Shown piece after piece: positions 32,273 through 41,128 of a stretch of DNA of 64,000 nt. Under the pieces are notes generated by a model, which did not search any database, was not told where the DNA came from, and saw only the letters and a program-made list of their open reading frames with translations. The position numbers and the translations under genes are program-made. How positions within the stretch are numbered: position 1 is the first letter of the stretch; the number at the start of each line of letters is the position of its first letter. The stretch is taken from the NCBI GenBank assembly GCA_041394185.1, contig JAWKIQ010000002.1:248001-312000 (forward strand), read 5' to 3'. Origin of the DNA: Acidimicrobiales bacterium. Its GTDB lineage: Bacteria; Actinomycetota; Acidimicrobiia; Acidimicrobiales; Poriferisodalaceae.

Positions 32273-34189
32273 TCAGGTGGCGAGGTCGGGGTGGTCGGCG
32301 AAGGCTTCGAGAGCCTCGGGGTTTGCCAGTGCTTCGATGTTCTTGACCGGTCGGCCGTGAACGATCTCGCGGACGGCTAGCTCGGTGGACTTGCCCGACC
32401 GAGTTCGGGGGATGTCTGGCACCTGGGCGACCACGGCGGGAACGTGGCGCGGCGTGGCACCTGCGCGGACCGCGGCGCGGATGCGGTCGCGCAGCTCGTC
32501 GTCGAGCACCAAGCCGTCGCGGAGCTTGACGAACAGCACCACGCGGACATCGGCACCGATCTGCTGGCCGATGACGAGGCTCTCGAGCACCTCGTCGAAG
32601 CGATCGACCAGGCGGTAGATCTCGGCGGTACCGATGCGCACGCCTCCCGGGTTGAGGGTGGCGTCGCTGCGACCGTGGATGACGAAGCCACCAGCCGGTG
32701 TGCGCTCGGCGAAGTCGCCCTGGTGCCACATCCCTTCGAAGCGCTCGAAGTAGGCAGCCCGGTACCGCTCGTCGCCGGAGTCGTTCCAGAAGCCGAGCGG
32801 CATCGATGGGAACGGGTTGCGACACACCAACTCGCCGCGCTGGCCCACGGGGGCAGGCAGGCCATCGTCGTCGACCACCTGGGTATCGAGGCCCAGGGTC
32901 GGGCCCTGGATGTCGCCTGCGACAACACGTCGGGTCGGGTATCCGGCCACCAGGCAGCCGCAGAGATCGGTGCCACCACTGATCGACGCCAGGTGGACAT
33001 GCGGAGCAACAGCGTCGTAGACGAAACGAAAACCCTCGGCCATGAGGGGCGAGCCCGTCGATGCGATCGTGCGAACGGTGTCGAGCCCGTGTGTGTCGAC
33101 CGGCCGAAGACCTGCCTTGTCGACCGACTCGATGAACTTGGCCGACGTACCGAACAGCGTTGCCCCGACCTCGTCGGCCAGGTCGAACAAGCGGTTGCCG
33201 TCGGGGTGGAAGGGCGAACCGTCGTAGAGGACAACGGTGGCGCCCGCCGCCAAACCCGACGCAAGCCAGTTCCACATCATCCACCCAGCGGTGGTGAAGT
33301 AGAGCACCCGGTCGCCGGGCCTGACATCGGAGTGCAGAACGTGTTCGGTCAGGTGTTTCAGCAGCACTCCCCCGGCACGGTGGACGATGCACTTGGGTTT
33401 GCCGGTGGTGCCCGACGAATAGAGGATGTACCACGGGTGGTCGAACTCGAACCGCTGGAACGTCGGGTCGATCTCGGGCCGGGCCAATACGGCCTCTGAC
33501 CACGAATCGGCATCGAGCGAGGATGTGTCGAGCCCGACGAATGAGACGACCCATGTTGCCGCCAACGAATCGATCGAAGCGGCGACCTGGGCCAGCTCGG
33601 AACGGCGATCGAAAACCCGGCCGCCGTAGCGATAGCCGTCGACACCGACCAGCAGCTTCGGCTCGACCTGCTGGAAACGGTCGAGAACGCCGTCGACCCC
33701 GAAATCGGGCGAGGTCGATGTGAACACAGCCCCGATGGAAGCGGCGGCCAGCATGACGACGTAGGTCTCGCCGATGTTGGGAAGCCAAGCGGCGACACGG
33801 TCGCCAGGCCCGATACCCAGATCGCGCATGGCAGCCGCAGCCTTGGCCACCAGCGACCGCAGCTGGGTGCGTGTCAGCTCGCGGTCGCAAGCCCGATCTT
33901 CACCCCGACATATCAGAGCGACCTCGGCACCGTCACGCAAGAGGTTCTCGGCGACATTGAGCTTGGCGTCCGGGAAGAACCGCGCCTGCCAGAAATGCTC
34001 GCCTGGTTCGAAGACCCGATCGCCCTTGTGGCCCACAACCCCGGCGAAGTCCCACAGCGCAGACCAGAAGTCCTCGACGTTGTCGACAGACCACGGGTGA
34101 AGCTGGTCGGCCGCCACCCCGACAAAGCCGGCGAAGCGGGACCAGTTGGTCGAAGCTGGGTCGGGCGGGCTCCACAACACTTCGGACAT
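32273..34189 (-). CDS. Acetoacetate--CoA ligase
   Basis: A 638-residue adenylate-forming enzyme that activates acetoacetate to acetoacetyl-CoA with ATP. The N-terminal cap VLWSPPDPASTNWSRFAGFV and length are typical of acetoacetyl-CoA synthetases. Motifs: YILYSSGTTGKPKCIVH (phosphate loop), GGTDLCG, the GFVIHGRSDATLNPGGVRIG hinge region and the catalytic lysine in RTRSGKSTE near the C-terminus. It acts in the cytoplasm in ketone-body or PHB-related metabolism. ATG 34189. It is chromosomal, directly outside the island. Confidence 0.93.
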   Translation of the reverse strand: MSEVLWSPPDPASTNWSRFAGFVGVAADQLHPWSVDNVEDFWSALWDFAGVVGHKGDRVFEPGEHFWQARFFPDAKLNVAENLLRDGAEVALICRGEDRACDRELTRTQLRSLVAKAAAAMRDLGIGPGDRVAAWLPNIGETYVVMLAAASIGAVFTSTSPDFGVDGVLDRFQQVEPKLLVGVDGYRYGGRVFDRRSELAQVAASIDSLAATWVVSFVGLDTSSLDADSWSEAVLARPEIDPTFQRFEFDHPWYILYSSGTTGKPKCIVHRAGGVLLKHLTEHVLHSDVRPGDRVLYFTTAGWMMWNWLASGLAAGATVVLYDGSPFHPDGNRLFDLADEVGATLFGTSAKFIESVDKAGLRPVDTHGLDTVRTIASTGSPLMAEGFRFVYDAVAPHVHLASISGGTDLCGCLVAGYPTRRVVAGDIQGPTLGLDTQVVDDDGLPAPVGQRGELVCRNPFPSMPLGFWNDSGDERYRAAYFERFEGMWHQGDFAERTPAGGFVIHGRSDATLNPGGVRIGTAEIYRLVDRFDEVLESLVIGQQIGADVRVVLFVKLRDGLVLDDELRDRIRAAVRAGATPRHVPAVVAQVPDIPRTRSGKSTELAVREIVHGRPVKNIEALANPEALEAFADHPDLAT

Positions 34190-34198
34190 GGGGCGAGC

Positions 34199-34525
34199 CT
34201 AGGCCGCCATGGCATCGGTACCGGAAAGGGCCTGCCACAGCACGGCCCTGGCCTTGGATGCCTCGGCACCCGAGAGCGAGTTGGCGACCACCACACCCTC
34301 GACCAGGTCGGCCAGGACCGCCGCAAACGGGCGGCCCTTGACCCGCACAGCGACGACGACATCGCGCCCGGTTCGCCGAAGCGTACGGTCGACGTCGCCG
34401 ATGCGCGGTGGGCTCTTGAACGCGGGCGCGACCAGGCCGATGCGGCGAGCTTCGTCGGCAACGCAGCGCGCTGCGAGGGCAAAGCGCATGGATGGGGCTT
34501 GTTGGATGGAAGCCACGTTGGTCAC
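34199..34525 (-). CDS. Conserved hypothetical protein
   Basis: About 108 residues. The core FALAARCVADEARRIGLVAP, AFKSPPRIGDVDRTLRRTG and GRPFAAVLADLVEGVVVANS looks like a small conserved actinobacterial protein of unknown function. The start is uncertain: GTG 34525 is used, with GTG 34540 and ATG 34489 as alternatives; none has a clear ribosome site. It lies nine bases upstream of the CoA ligase start, so co-transcription is likely. Confidence 0.65.
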   Translation of the reverse strand: MTNVASIQQAPSMRFALAARCVADEARRIGLVAPAFKSPPRIGDVDRTLRRTGRDVVVAVRVKGRPFAAVLADLVEGVVVANSLSGAEASKARAVLWQALSGTDAMAA

Positions 34526-34594
34526 GTGTTCATCTAACACAGGGGGTGGGACGGTCGACCGGTACCTGCGTAGCCCTAGGAGTTGGTCTTCCCT

Positions 34595-36277
34595 ATGCCA
34601 ATCGATGCATGGATCACCACCGCAGTGCTGGTGACGACTCTTGGTGCTCTCTTCAGCGGCCGTGTCGGCCCGGCGCCAGCCATGTTGGCGTCCACGGCGA
34701 GCCTGTACGTCCTGGGAGTCACGGACAGCCGGGAGGCCTTTGGAGGGTTCTCAGCGAATGCCCCGTGGGTGATCGCCGGGCTCTACGTCATCGCCGGCGT
34801 TGTCCAGCAGACCGGAGCGATGGCCGGACAGGTCGCGAGGCTGATGCCCAAGAACGGGTCGGCCCGAAGGTCGCTGGCGAGGCTGCTGACCCCGGTGGGT
34901 CTGATATCGGCGCTGGTGGCGAACACACCGGTCGTCGCGACCCTGGTGCCTGCGATTACCCGCTGGACCAACGCCCGAGGCAAGCACCCCGGGCCATACC
35001 TGATGCCGCTGTCGTTCGCCACGATCCTGGGAGGCACCCTCACGGTCATCGGCTCGTCGACCAACGTCGCTGCATCTGGACTGCTGGCGACCGCCGGCCA
35101 CGAATCGATAGCGATGTTCGAACTGTTTCCCGTCGCCGCTCCGGCGGTGATCGTCGGTCTGATCTATCTGGTGATGGCCACCCCGAGGATGCTTCGCACC
35201 AGTCACGACATCGCCGACGACGCGGTCGCGGACATGTACACCGGCCGCTTCGTGGTGCGAGATGAAGGCCTGCTGGGCGACGTCACCGCCGCCTCGTTGC
35301 GAGATCAGATCACCGGGGTCGAGTCGATCGAACGCAACGGTGCCGAACTGCAGGACGACCAGATGGTCTCGTCGGGCGATGTAGTGATCGTCGTAGGTCC
35401 GGCCGTGGCCCTGATCGCCGCCCGAGAGGCCTTGGCTTCGCGCCCGGTGCAGGAAATGGGCCAGCGATACTTCGAGGCCGTCGTGGCTCCGGGCAGCTCA
35501 CACAAGGGAAGCATGCTCGGCGAAACTGCCACCTCGACTCACGTCTTCGCCAGGCGTCTGGATCGTCACTACACACCGGGGTCGCCTATAGCTAGAGGCG
35601 AGACAGTGCTGGTGTGCGCCAACCCGAGCTCGATGCGCGCGACGTCTTGGACCTCGGAGTTCAGCCTGGCGGTGCGCCTCGACATGCCTCCGTCGCGGCC
35701 TCATCTGACCAAGCGCGTGATTCCTATCGCGATGGCGACCATTGTTGCGGCCTCGTTCGACCCGATCGGCATCCTGCGAGCCGTCATCTGCGGGGTGGGC
35801 GCCCTGGTGCTCACCGGAACGGTGAGGCCTCGTGAAGCCCTGCGCTTCGTGAACATCGAGGTCGTCGTGCTGATCGGAGCCGCCCTGGGCATCGGCGCAG
35901 CGGTTGAACAATCGGGGTTGGCTTCGGCGATCGTCGACCAGATAGCGGCCGCGGCCGGGTCGACCGAGCCCGTCATCGGGGTTGTGGTCCTGTTGGTGGC
36001 AACCGTCGTGATGACAGAGATGCTGACCAACGTGGCAGCAGTTGCGATTCTGGTTCCGGTGGCCCTGCAACTGGGTCCGGAACTGGCGGTGGACGAGCGC
36101 CAACTGGCCCTGGCCGTGGTGGTCGCAGCGTCGGCGTCATTCCTCACCCCGTTCGGCTACCAGACAAACACGATGGTGTGGCGGCCCGGCGGCTACGACA
36201 TCACAGACTTCACCCGCCTGGGAGCACCTCTGACCGTGCTGGTGCTGGCCACCTTGACCGCAGGCGTGATGATCTAG
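34595..36277 (+). CDS. ArsB/SLC13-like anion transporter with central RCK-type domain
   Basis: A 560-residue polytopic membrane protein of the ion-transporter superfamily. Two sets of membrane helices carry the re-entrant motifs VANTPVVATLVPAI, GSSTNVAAS (first half) and MTEMLTNVAAVAILVP, FLTPFGYQTNTMV (second half). Between them (about 205-350) is a TrkA-C/RCK-like regulatory domain. Related proteins carry sulfate, dicarboxylate, phosphate or arsenite; the substrate is not assignable. ATG 34595 has AGGAG upstream at a slightly long distance. Transcribed alone. Confidence 0.88.
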   Translation: MPIDAWITTAVLVTTLGALFSGRVGPAPAMLASTASLYVLGVTDSREAFGGFSANAPWVIAGLYVIAGVVQQTGAMAGQVARLMPKNGSARRSLARLLTPVGLISALVANTPVVATLVPAITRWTNARGKHPGPYLMPLSFATILGGTLTVIGSSTNVAASGLLATAGHESIAMFELFPVAAPAVIVGLIYLVMATPRMLRTSHDIADDAVADMYTGRFVVRDEGLLGDVTAASLRDQITGVESIERNGAELQDDQMVSSGDVVIVVGPAVALIAAREALASRPVQEMGQRYFEAVVAPGSSHKGSMLGETATSTHVFARRLDRHYTPGSPIARGETVLVCANPSSMRATSWTSEFSLAVRLDMPPSRPHLTKRVIPIAMATIVAASFDPIGILRAVICGVGALVLTGTVRPREALRFVNIEVVVLIGAALGIGAAVEQSGLASAIVDQIAAAAGSTEPVIGVVVLLVATVVMTEMLTNVAAVAILVPVALQLGPELAVDERQLALAVVVAASASFLTPFGYQTNTMVWRPGGYDITDFTRLGAPLTVLVLATLTAGVMI

Positions 36278-36312
36278 CCGTCTGCGACGCGAAGGATTGA
36301 TACGTTGACCCG

Positions 36313-37263
36313 GTGGCAGCAGAGCTTCCCCGGCTGAACCCGACTCAGCAAGACAACCTCGACCTGCTGCGGCCGCCGATGGATGAGCGGCCCTCGTACC
36401 CATCGACGCTGAAGATCGAGTTGAGACACCAGCTCGAGCGCGACTTGGTGACCATCATCGACCGCTACGCCGAAGCGACCGAGGGCAAGCAGCTGTTCGT
36501 CGGCAAACGTCAGCTCGCCGCCGTTCACGGATGCCAGGCCCGCTACCTGGCCGAGGCCGAGTCGAAGTTCGAATGGAGTGCCCCGATGGCCAGGGGCACG
36601 ATCGTGCACAAGGCGATAGAGCTGTCGCTGCACCTTCGGGGGCAAAGAGACCCGAGCGACCTGATCGACGACGCCATGGCGAGGATCATCGATCGAGAGA
36701 ACTCGCTGGGAGACTTCCTGTCTCGCTGCGACGAGGCGACCCTGGCCGAGCTACGCAGCGAGACCGCCTCTTTGACCGCCGGCTTTCTGGACACGTTCCC
36801 ACCCCTGCGCAAGGGTTGGCGCCCCGCAACCGAGGTGTCGAAACGAATCGAGTTGTGCGACGACCATCTGGTTCTGGCCGGCAAGTTCGACCTGACCCTG
36901 GGCATGCCTTCGGACACCACAGCGGGCCGGGTCATCATCGACATCAAGACCGGAGGCAACTCGGGCGAACACCGCCAGGACCTGCGTTTCTATGCGCTGA
37001 TAGAAACCCTCGTCACGGGTGTTCCCCCCTTGGCGATCGCTACCCACTACGTCGAGTCGGGTCGCCTCGAACGAGAGCAGGTCACCGAGGCCATGCTGAT
37101 TTCGACCCTGAAACGCACCATCGACGGTGTAGCAACCCTGGCCCGGCTGGCGATCGACCAAAGCCAGCCTTCTTACAAGCCCGGCCCAGGGTGCCGGTGG
37201 TGTCCGGCGTTCGCCAAGTGCGCCACAGGCCAGGCATGGGTGAGCGAAGACGACGCCTGGTGA
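36313..37263 (+). CDS. PD-(D/E)XK nuclease family protein with Fe-S cysteines
   Basis: A 316-residue RecB/Cas4-like nuclease: GTIVHKAIE (motif His), LAGKFDLTLG (Asp), VIIDIKTGG (D-x-K) and the RecB-type QDLRFYALIE. One Cys near the N-terminus (HGCQARY) and a C-terminal CRWCPAFAKC cluster match the four-Cys 4Fe-4S arrangement of AddB/Cas4-type nucleases. It probably processes DNA ends. There is no CRISPR array or helicase partner here. GTG 36313. Confidence 0.87.
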   Translation: MAAELPRLNPTQQDNLDLLRPPMDERPSYPSTLKIELRHQLERDLVTIIDRYAEATEGKQLFVGKRQLAAVHGCQARYLAEAESKFEWSAPMARGTIVHKAIELSLHLRGQRDPSDLIDDAMARIIDRENSLGDFLSRCDEATLAELRSETASLTAGFLDTFPPLRKGWRPATEVSKRIELCDDHLVLAGKFDLTLGMPSDTTAGRVIIDIKTGGNSGEHRQDLRFYALIETLVTGVPPLAIATHYVESGRLEREQVTEAMLISTLKRTIDGVATLARLAIDQSQPSYKPGPGCRWCPAFAKCATGQAWVSEDDAW

Positions 37264-37292
37264 GGCCAACCCAGCGACCCCTGGGTTGATCC

Positions 37293-37886
37293 TCAGCGGC
37301 TGACGATTGCGCGCAGCTCGGTTCGGCGCTGAAGCCATTCCTCGGAGGTCAGCGCATAACGCACGTGATCTTCCCAGACGCCGTTGATCTCGAGGTACTT
37401 CTGGGCAACACCTTCCTGACGAATGCCCAGCTTCTCGACGACCCGCCGGCTGCGCGAGTTGCGAGGGATGATCGAGATCTCGACCCGATGCAGGCGTACC
37501 TCCTCGAAGGCCAGCCCCATGACGGCGACCAACGCCTCGGGCGCAATTCCCAGCCCGGCGCACTGCTCGTCGACCCAGTAGCCGATGTCGCCAGACTGAA
37601 ATGGACCGCGACGAACATTAGAGAGGTTCATCTCGCCCACGAACCGTCGGTCGAGGAAGATGCCGTGGGCATAGGCCACGCCCAACTGGCGCTCACGGTC
37701 TCGAGAGGCGCATCGGGTGGCGAACGCGACCGGGTCGGTGGCGGGGTCGGGGCTGCCATCGGGCCTCATCGGCTCCCAGACCTTGAGGTACTCGCTGCAG
37801 CGGAGGCGTACCTCGCTCCACATCGGGAAATCGGAAGCGCGCAAGGCTCGCAGCAACAAGCGCGACGTGTGGAGCTCACCGACCAT
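37293..37886 (-). CDS. GNAT acetyltransferase (RimJ/RimL-like)
   Basis: A 197-residue GNAT protein: TSRLLLRALRASDFPMW at the N-terminus, FVGEMNLSNVRRGPFQSGDIGYWV in the core, GIAPEALVAVM as the acetyl-CoA loop (usual Q/R-x-x-G-x-A/G region) and RVVEKLGIRQEG near the end. RimJ/RimL-like members acetylate protein N-termini or small amines. ATG 37886 overlaps the end of the upstream ppx gene by 11 bases, so it is part of the DUF501-ppx operon. Confidence 0.9.
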   Translation of the reverse strand: MVGELHTSRLLLRALRASDFPMWSEVRLRCSEYLKVWEPMRPDGSPDPATDPVAFATRCASRDRERQLGVAYAHGIFLDRRFVGEMNLSNVRRGPFQSGDIGYWVDEQCAGLGIAPEALVAVMGLAFEEVRLHRVEISIIPRNSRSRRVVEKLGIRQEGVAQKYLEINGVWEDHVRYALTSEEWLQRRTELRAIVSR

Positions 37887-38841
37887 GTGTGCTCCCGTCG
37901 GCCGATTCGCCGGCCTCGACTGCTGCTATCAGCCCGTCGAGGATGTCGTGTTCGCGAACGATCACCTCGTCGAGACCGAAGAACCGCATGATGCCGACGA
38001 AGATCGCGCACCCGGCGACGATGACATCGGCCCGGGCTTCGAGCAGACCTGGATTGTGGATTCGGTCTGCGAGTGGCTCGGTGGCGAGCGTCCGAAAGAC
38101 ATCCTCGGCAGCGGCGCGCGTGAGCACGAACCCATCTATGACGTCGGGGTCGTAATCGACCATCCCGATCTCGACCGCGGCGATGGTCGTGGCCGTGCCC
38201 GCGACACCGACAAAACGAGATGCCCCAGCCGCAGCAGGCAGATCGCGAACAACGTCGTCGAGATGGGCCTCGATGACGCTGAGCATTGCAGACAGTTCCT
38301 CAGGCCTGGGCGGGTCGTGCTCGACGTATGCATCGGTGAACCGCACCGACCCCATGTCGATCGACACCGCGCCTTCGAGGGTCGCAACGCCTTCGACGAC
38401 CTTCCCCACCGAGAACTCGGTGGATCCGCCGCCGATGTCGAACACCGTGACCGAGCCACCGCCGTCGAGTCCGCCCGCTGCCCCTGCGAAGCTGAGAGAC
38501 GCCTCGCGTTCGCCGGTGATCACCGTGGGGCGCACACCCAGTGCTGCGTCGGCAGCATCGAAGAACTGAGCCGCGTTCGCAGCGTCGCGCGACGCAGACG
38601 TCGCGATGACCCCGATGTCGCGAGAAGCCACCCCGTGCTGATCGATTAGCCCTCGATAGTGGCCCAACACGGCGACACACCGCTCGATGGCTTCGTCGGA
38701 CATTCGGCCCGTCTTGGCCAGCCCGCGCCCGAGGCCGGTGATCTGCGAGGTGCGAACGAGGTCTCGGCCATCCTGGCTGACCAGAAGGCGCGTCGTGTTG
38801 GACCCGCAGTCGACCGCAGCTATGGGGCGTCCCGAAGTCAA
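37876..38841 (-). CDS. Ppx/GppA phosphatase family protein
   Basis: A 321-residue exopolyphosphatase/guanosine pentaphosphatase in the actin-like ATPase fold: AAVDCGSNTTRLLV (phosphate-1), FDIGGGSTEF (phosphate-2), ATSASRDAAN and GVAGTATTIAA. It hydrolyses polyphosphate and/or pppGpp. The start is TTG 38841, which overlaps the DUF501 stop (TTGA) and has GGAGATCC just before it; the longer open frame upstream shadows the DUF501 gene. Downstream of DUF501, as in other actinobacteria. Confidence 0.9.
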   Translation of the reverse strand: MTSGRPIAAVDCGSNTTRLLVSQDGRDLVRTSQITGLGRGLAKTGRMSDEAIERCVAVLGHYRGLIDQHGVASRDIGVIATSASRDAANAAQFFDAADAALGVRPTVITGEREASLSFAGAAGGLDGGGSVTVFDIGGGSTEFSVGKVVEGVATLEGAVSIDMGSVRFTDAYVEHDPPRPEELSAMLSVIEAHLDDVVRDLPAAAGASRFVGVAGTATTIAAVEIGMVDYDPDVIDGFVLTRAAAEDVFRTLATEPLADRIHNPGLLEARADVIVAGCAIFVGIMRFFGLDEVIVREHDILDGLIAAVEAGESADGSTHGR

Positions 38842-39296
38842 AGGATCTCCTGGAGGTGTTCGTGGACCCAACGGCCGACCGGGTCGTCGCCGCCTGCGAG
38901 ATGGTAGGCGTAGTGGGCGTGTAGACACTTGACGCCCTGTCGAGTGCCGCCGACGCCACCCGAAGGCAAGGGCCCATCGTGGTCGTCTGGCAACAGCGCA
39001 TCTCGCTCGCAGCGATAGCGCTCGTGCGCTGCGGCGAGTTCGTCGGGGTCGACGTCGGATTCGGCTCGACGAACCCCGTATGCGGCTTCGAGGCGTCCCA
39101 CGGCCACACGTTCGTGATCGCCCACCAGCCAGTACAGGGTCGGCATCGGAGTTCCGTCGTCGAGGAGGGGCGAGTTGCGCAAGACCACGGGCGCACCCAC
39201 ATCGTTGCGCGCCACGATTTCGAAGTGGCCCTGAGGTCGTCGTCCGAGAAGCTCGGTGACCGCTTCGAGATCTTCGGGACTCAACACGCACCGCAT
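38838..39296 (-). CDS. DUF501 family protein
   Basis: A 152-residue actinobacterial DUF501 protein: LLGRRPQGHFEIVARNDVGA, TPMPTLYWLVG, and C-terminal GGVGGTRQGVKCLHAHYAYH with conserved Cys and His that may bind metal. Function unknown. In mycobacteria and relatives it lies between ftsB and ppx; here ftsB is 16 kb away. ATG 39296 is used, GTG 39287 is possible. Confidence 0.9.
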   Translation of the reverse strand: MRCVLSPEDLEAVTELLGRRPQGHFEIVARNDVGAPVVLRNSPLLDDGTPMPTLYWLVGDHERVAVGRLEAAYGVRRAESDVDPDELAAAHERYRCERDALLPDDHDGPLPSGGVGGTRQGVKCLHAHYAYHLAGGDDPVGRWVHEHLQEIL

Positions 39297-39409
39297 CGTA
39301 TTCGCGCAGGCACCCGCAAATGGCCGCCACAAAACCGCCGACGCGAGAATCGTGCGGCTAGGCGACACGAACCCTTGAAGTCGAGGGGACTGTTGCCGAA
39401 GGAGTTCTC

Positions 39410-41119
39410 GTGAGTGAGAACGCCACGCGGACCCGACGGCAGTTGGGTGACATCCTCATAGCCAACGGCGTGATCTCCGTCGACCAGCTCCAGACCGCGC
39501 TCGAGGAGCAGGCCAGGACGAAGAAACGCCTCGGCGACATACTCGTCGATTCGGGCGTCCTCTTCCCGGGCGACCTCTACAAGGCGCTGGCCGACCAGCA
39601 AGACATCGAGGTCGTCGACCTCGAAAACCAGCGTCCCGACCCGATCTTCGCTCGCAAGGTTCCCGAAACCCTCGCCCGACGCATCAAAGCGGTGGCCCTG
39701 TCGGAAACCTCCGACGGCAAGCTGCGCGTGGCGATGGCCGAACCGTTCGACGTATTCGCGATCGACGACCTGCGCGCTGCGACCGGTTCGCGAATCATGC
39801 CAGTGCTGGCTTCACAAGAGCAGCTCGACCGGGTACTCAACTCGATCTACGAGGACGGCAAGGCAGAAGAAGCCGTTCGCAACGCCGCCAGCCAGATGGG
39901 CCCCAAGGACAACGCCGGCCTGGCCGAGATGGGCGAACTGGTCGACGACGGCCCGATCGTAAAGTTCATCGACCTGCTGCTGAAGCGAGCCATTCAAGAA
40001 CGCGCTTCCGACATTCACGTCGAAGCGGCCGAAGACGGGCTCCGAATCCGGTTCCGCATCGACGGCGTGCTGAAAGACGTGATGCGCTCGCCCAAGTCGG
40101 TTCAGTCGGGCGTGTTGTCCCGATTCAAGATCATCGCCGAGTTGGACATCGCCGAAAAGCGAGTTCCCCAAGACGGCCGCACCTCGGTGAAGGTCGGAGA
40201 CCGCGTCGTAGACCTTCGTATCGTCACCGTTCCGACGGTCTATGGCGAATCGGTGGTTCTGCGCATTCTCGACCAGGGCACCAACAGCCTCGACATCGAA
40301 GACCTGGGCATGCACCCGAGGTCTCGTAAACGTTTCGAGTGGGCTTACAACAAGCCGGCGGGCGGTGTGCTGGTCACGGGACCCACCGGCTCGGGCAAGA
40401 CGACCACGCTGTACTCGACTCTCAACGCGCTGAACGATCCGACCACGGCCATCGTCACGGTCGAAGACCCGGTCGAGTACCGCATCGATGGCATCAAGCA
40501 GATGCAGATGAACGCCAAGGCCGGCTTGACGTTTGCTTCGTCGCTTCGAGCCATCCTGCGAGCCGACCCCGACGTAGTCCTGGTGGGCGAGATCCGCGAC
40601 GTCGAGACCGCCCAGATCGCGGCCGAGGCCGCCCTCACGGGCCACCTCGTGCTGTCGACCCTTCACACCAACGACTCGGCGTCGACTCCACTTCGCCTGA
40701 TCGAGATGGGCCTGGAGCCGTTCATGGTCACGGCTGCCATCACATGCGTGGTCGCCCAGCGTCTCGCCAGGAAGCTGTGCCCACACTGCGCCCAGCCAGA
40801 CGATCCAGATCCGGCCGACCTCAAGGCCGCCGGGTGGCAGGACGGCCTGATCCGTGCCTCCGACATCGACACACCCCGGTGGATGCGGCCGGTCGGTTGC
40901 TCGAAGTGCTCGAACACCGGCTTCAAGGGTCGATTCGGTGTACACGAGGTGCTGCTCATCTCACCCGAGATCCAGCACATGATCCTGAACCATTCCTCGT
41001 CGTCCGACATCAAGCGTCAGGCGCAAAAGGAAGGCATGTTGACCATGCGCCAAGACGGCCTGATCAAGGCTGCCAAGGGCATGACAACCATCAAGGAACT
41101 CGGACGCTCGGTCGCCTGA
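39410..41119 (+). CDS. Type IV pilus assembly ATPase PilB-like (GspE family)
   Basis: A 569-residue secretion ATPase. The N-terminal MshEN/GspE-N domain (5-145) is followed by the hexameric ATPase: Walker A GPTGSGKTTT (residues 324-333), the Asp box, Walker B ILRADPDVVLVGEIRD, the His box STLHTNDS and a zinc tetracysteine (CPHC...CSKC). It powers pilus extension or type II-like assembly at the inner face of the membrane. GTG 39410 has AAGGAG upstream. No other pilus gene follows on this strand; the rest of the locus must be elsewhere. Confidence 0.92.
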   Translation: MSENATRTRRQLGDILIANGVISVDQLQTALEEQARTKKRLGDILVDSGVLFPGDLYKALADQQDIEVVDLENQRPDPIFARKVPETLARRIKAVALSETSDGKLRVAMAEPFDVFAIDDLRAATGSRIMPVLASQEQLDRVLNSIYEDGKAEEAVRNAASQMGPKDNAGLAEMGELVDDGPIVKFIDLLLKRAIQERASDIHVEAAEDGLRIRFRIDGVLKDVMRSPKSVQSGVLSRFKIIAELDIAEKRVPQDGRTSVKVGDRVVDLRIVTVPTVYGESVVLRILDQGTNSLDIEDLGMHPRSRKRFEWAYNKPAGGVLVTGPTGSGKTTTLYSTLNALNDPTTAIVTVEDPVEYRIDGIKQMQMNAKAGLTFASSLRAILRADPDVVLVGEIRDVETAQIAAEAALTGHLVLSTLHTNDSASTPLRLIEMGLEPFMVTAAITCVVAQRLARKLCPHCAQPDDPDPADLKAAGWQDGLIRASDIDTPRWMRPVGCSKCSNTGFKGRFGVHEVLLISPEIQHMILNHSSSSDIKRQAQKEGMLTMRQDGLIKAAKGMTTIKELGRSVA

Positions 41120-41128
41120 GCCGGCCGC

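Noticed and set aside
30885..33890. Single 1001-residue frame joining the integrase to upstream sequence
   Set aside because: The part beyond 32033 runs antisense through the tRNA and the acetoacetyl-CoA ligase gene; the integrase has a clear own start MARGSVYKR at 32033.
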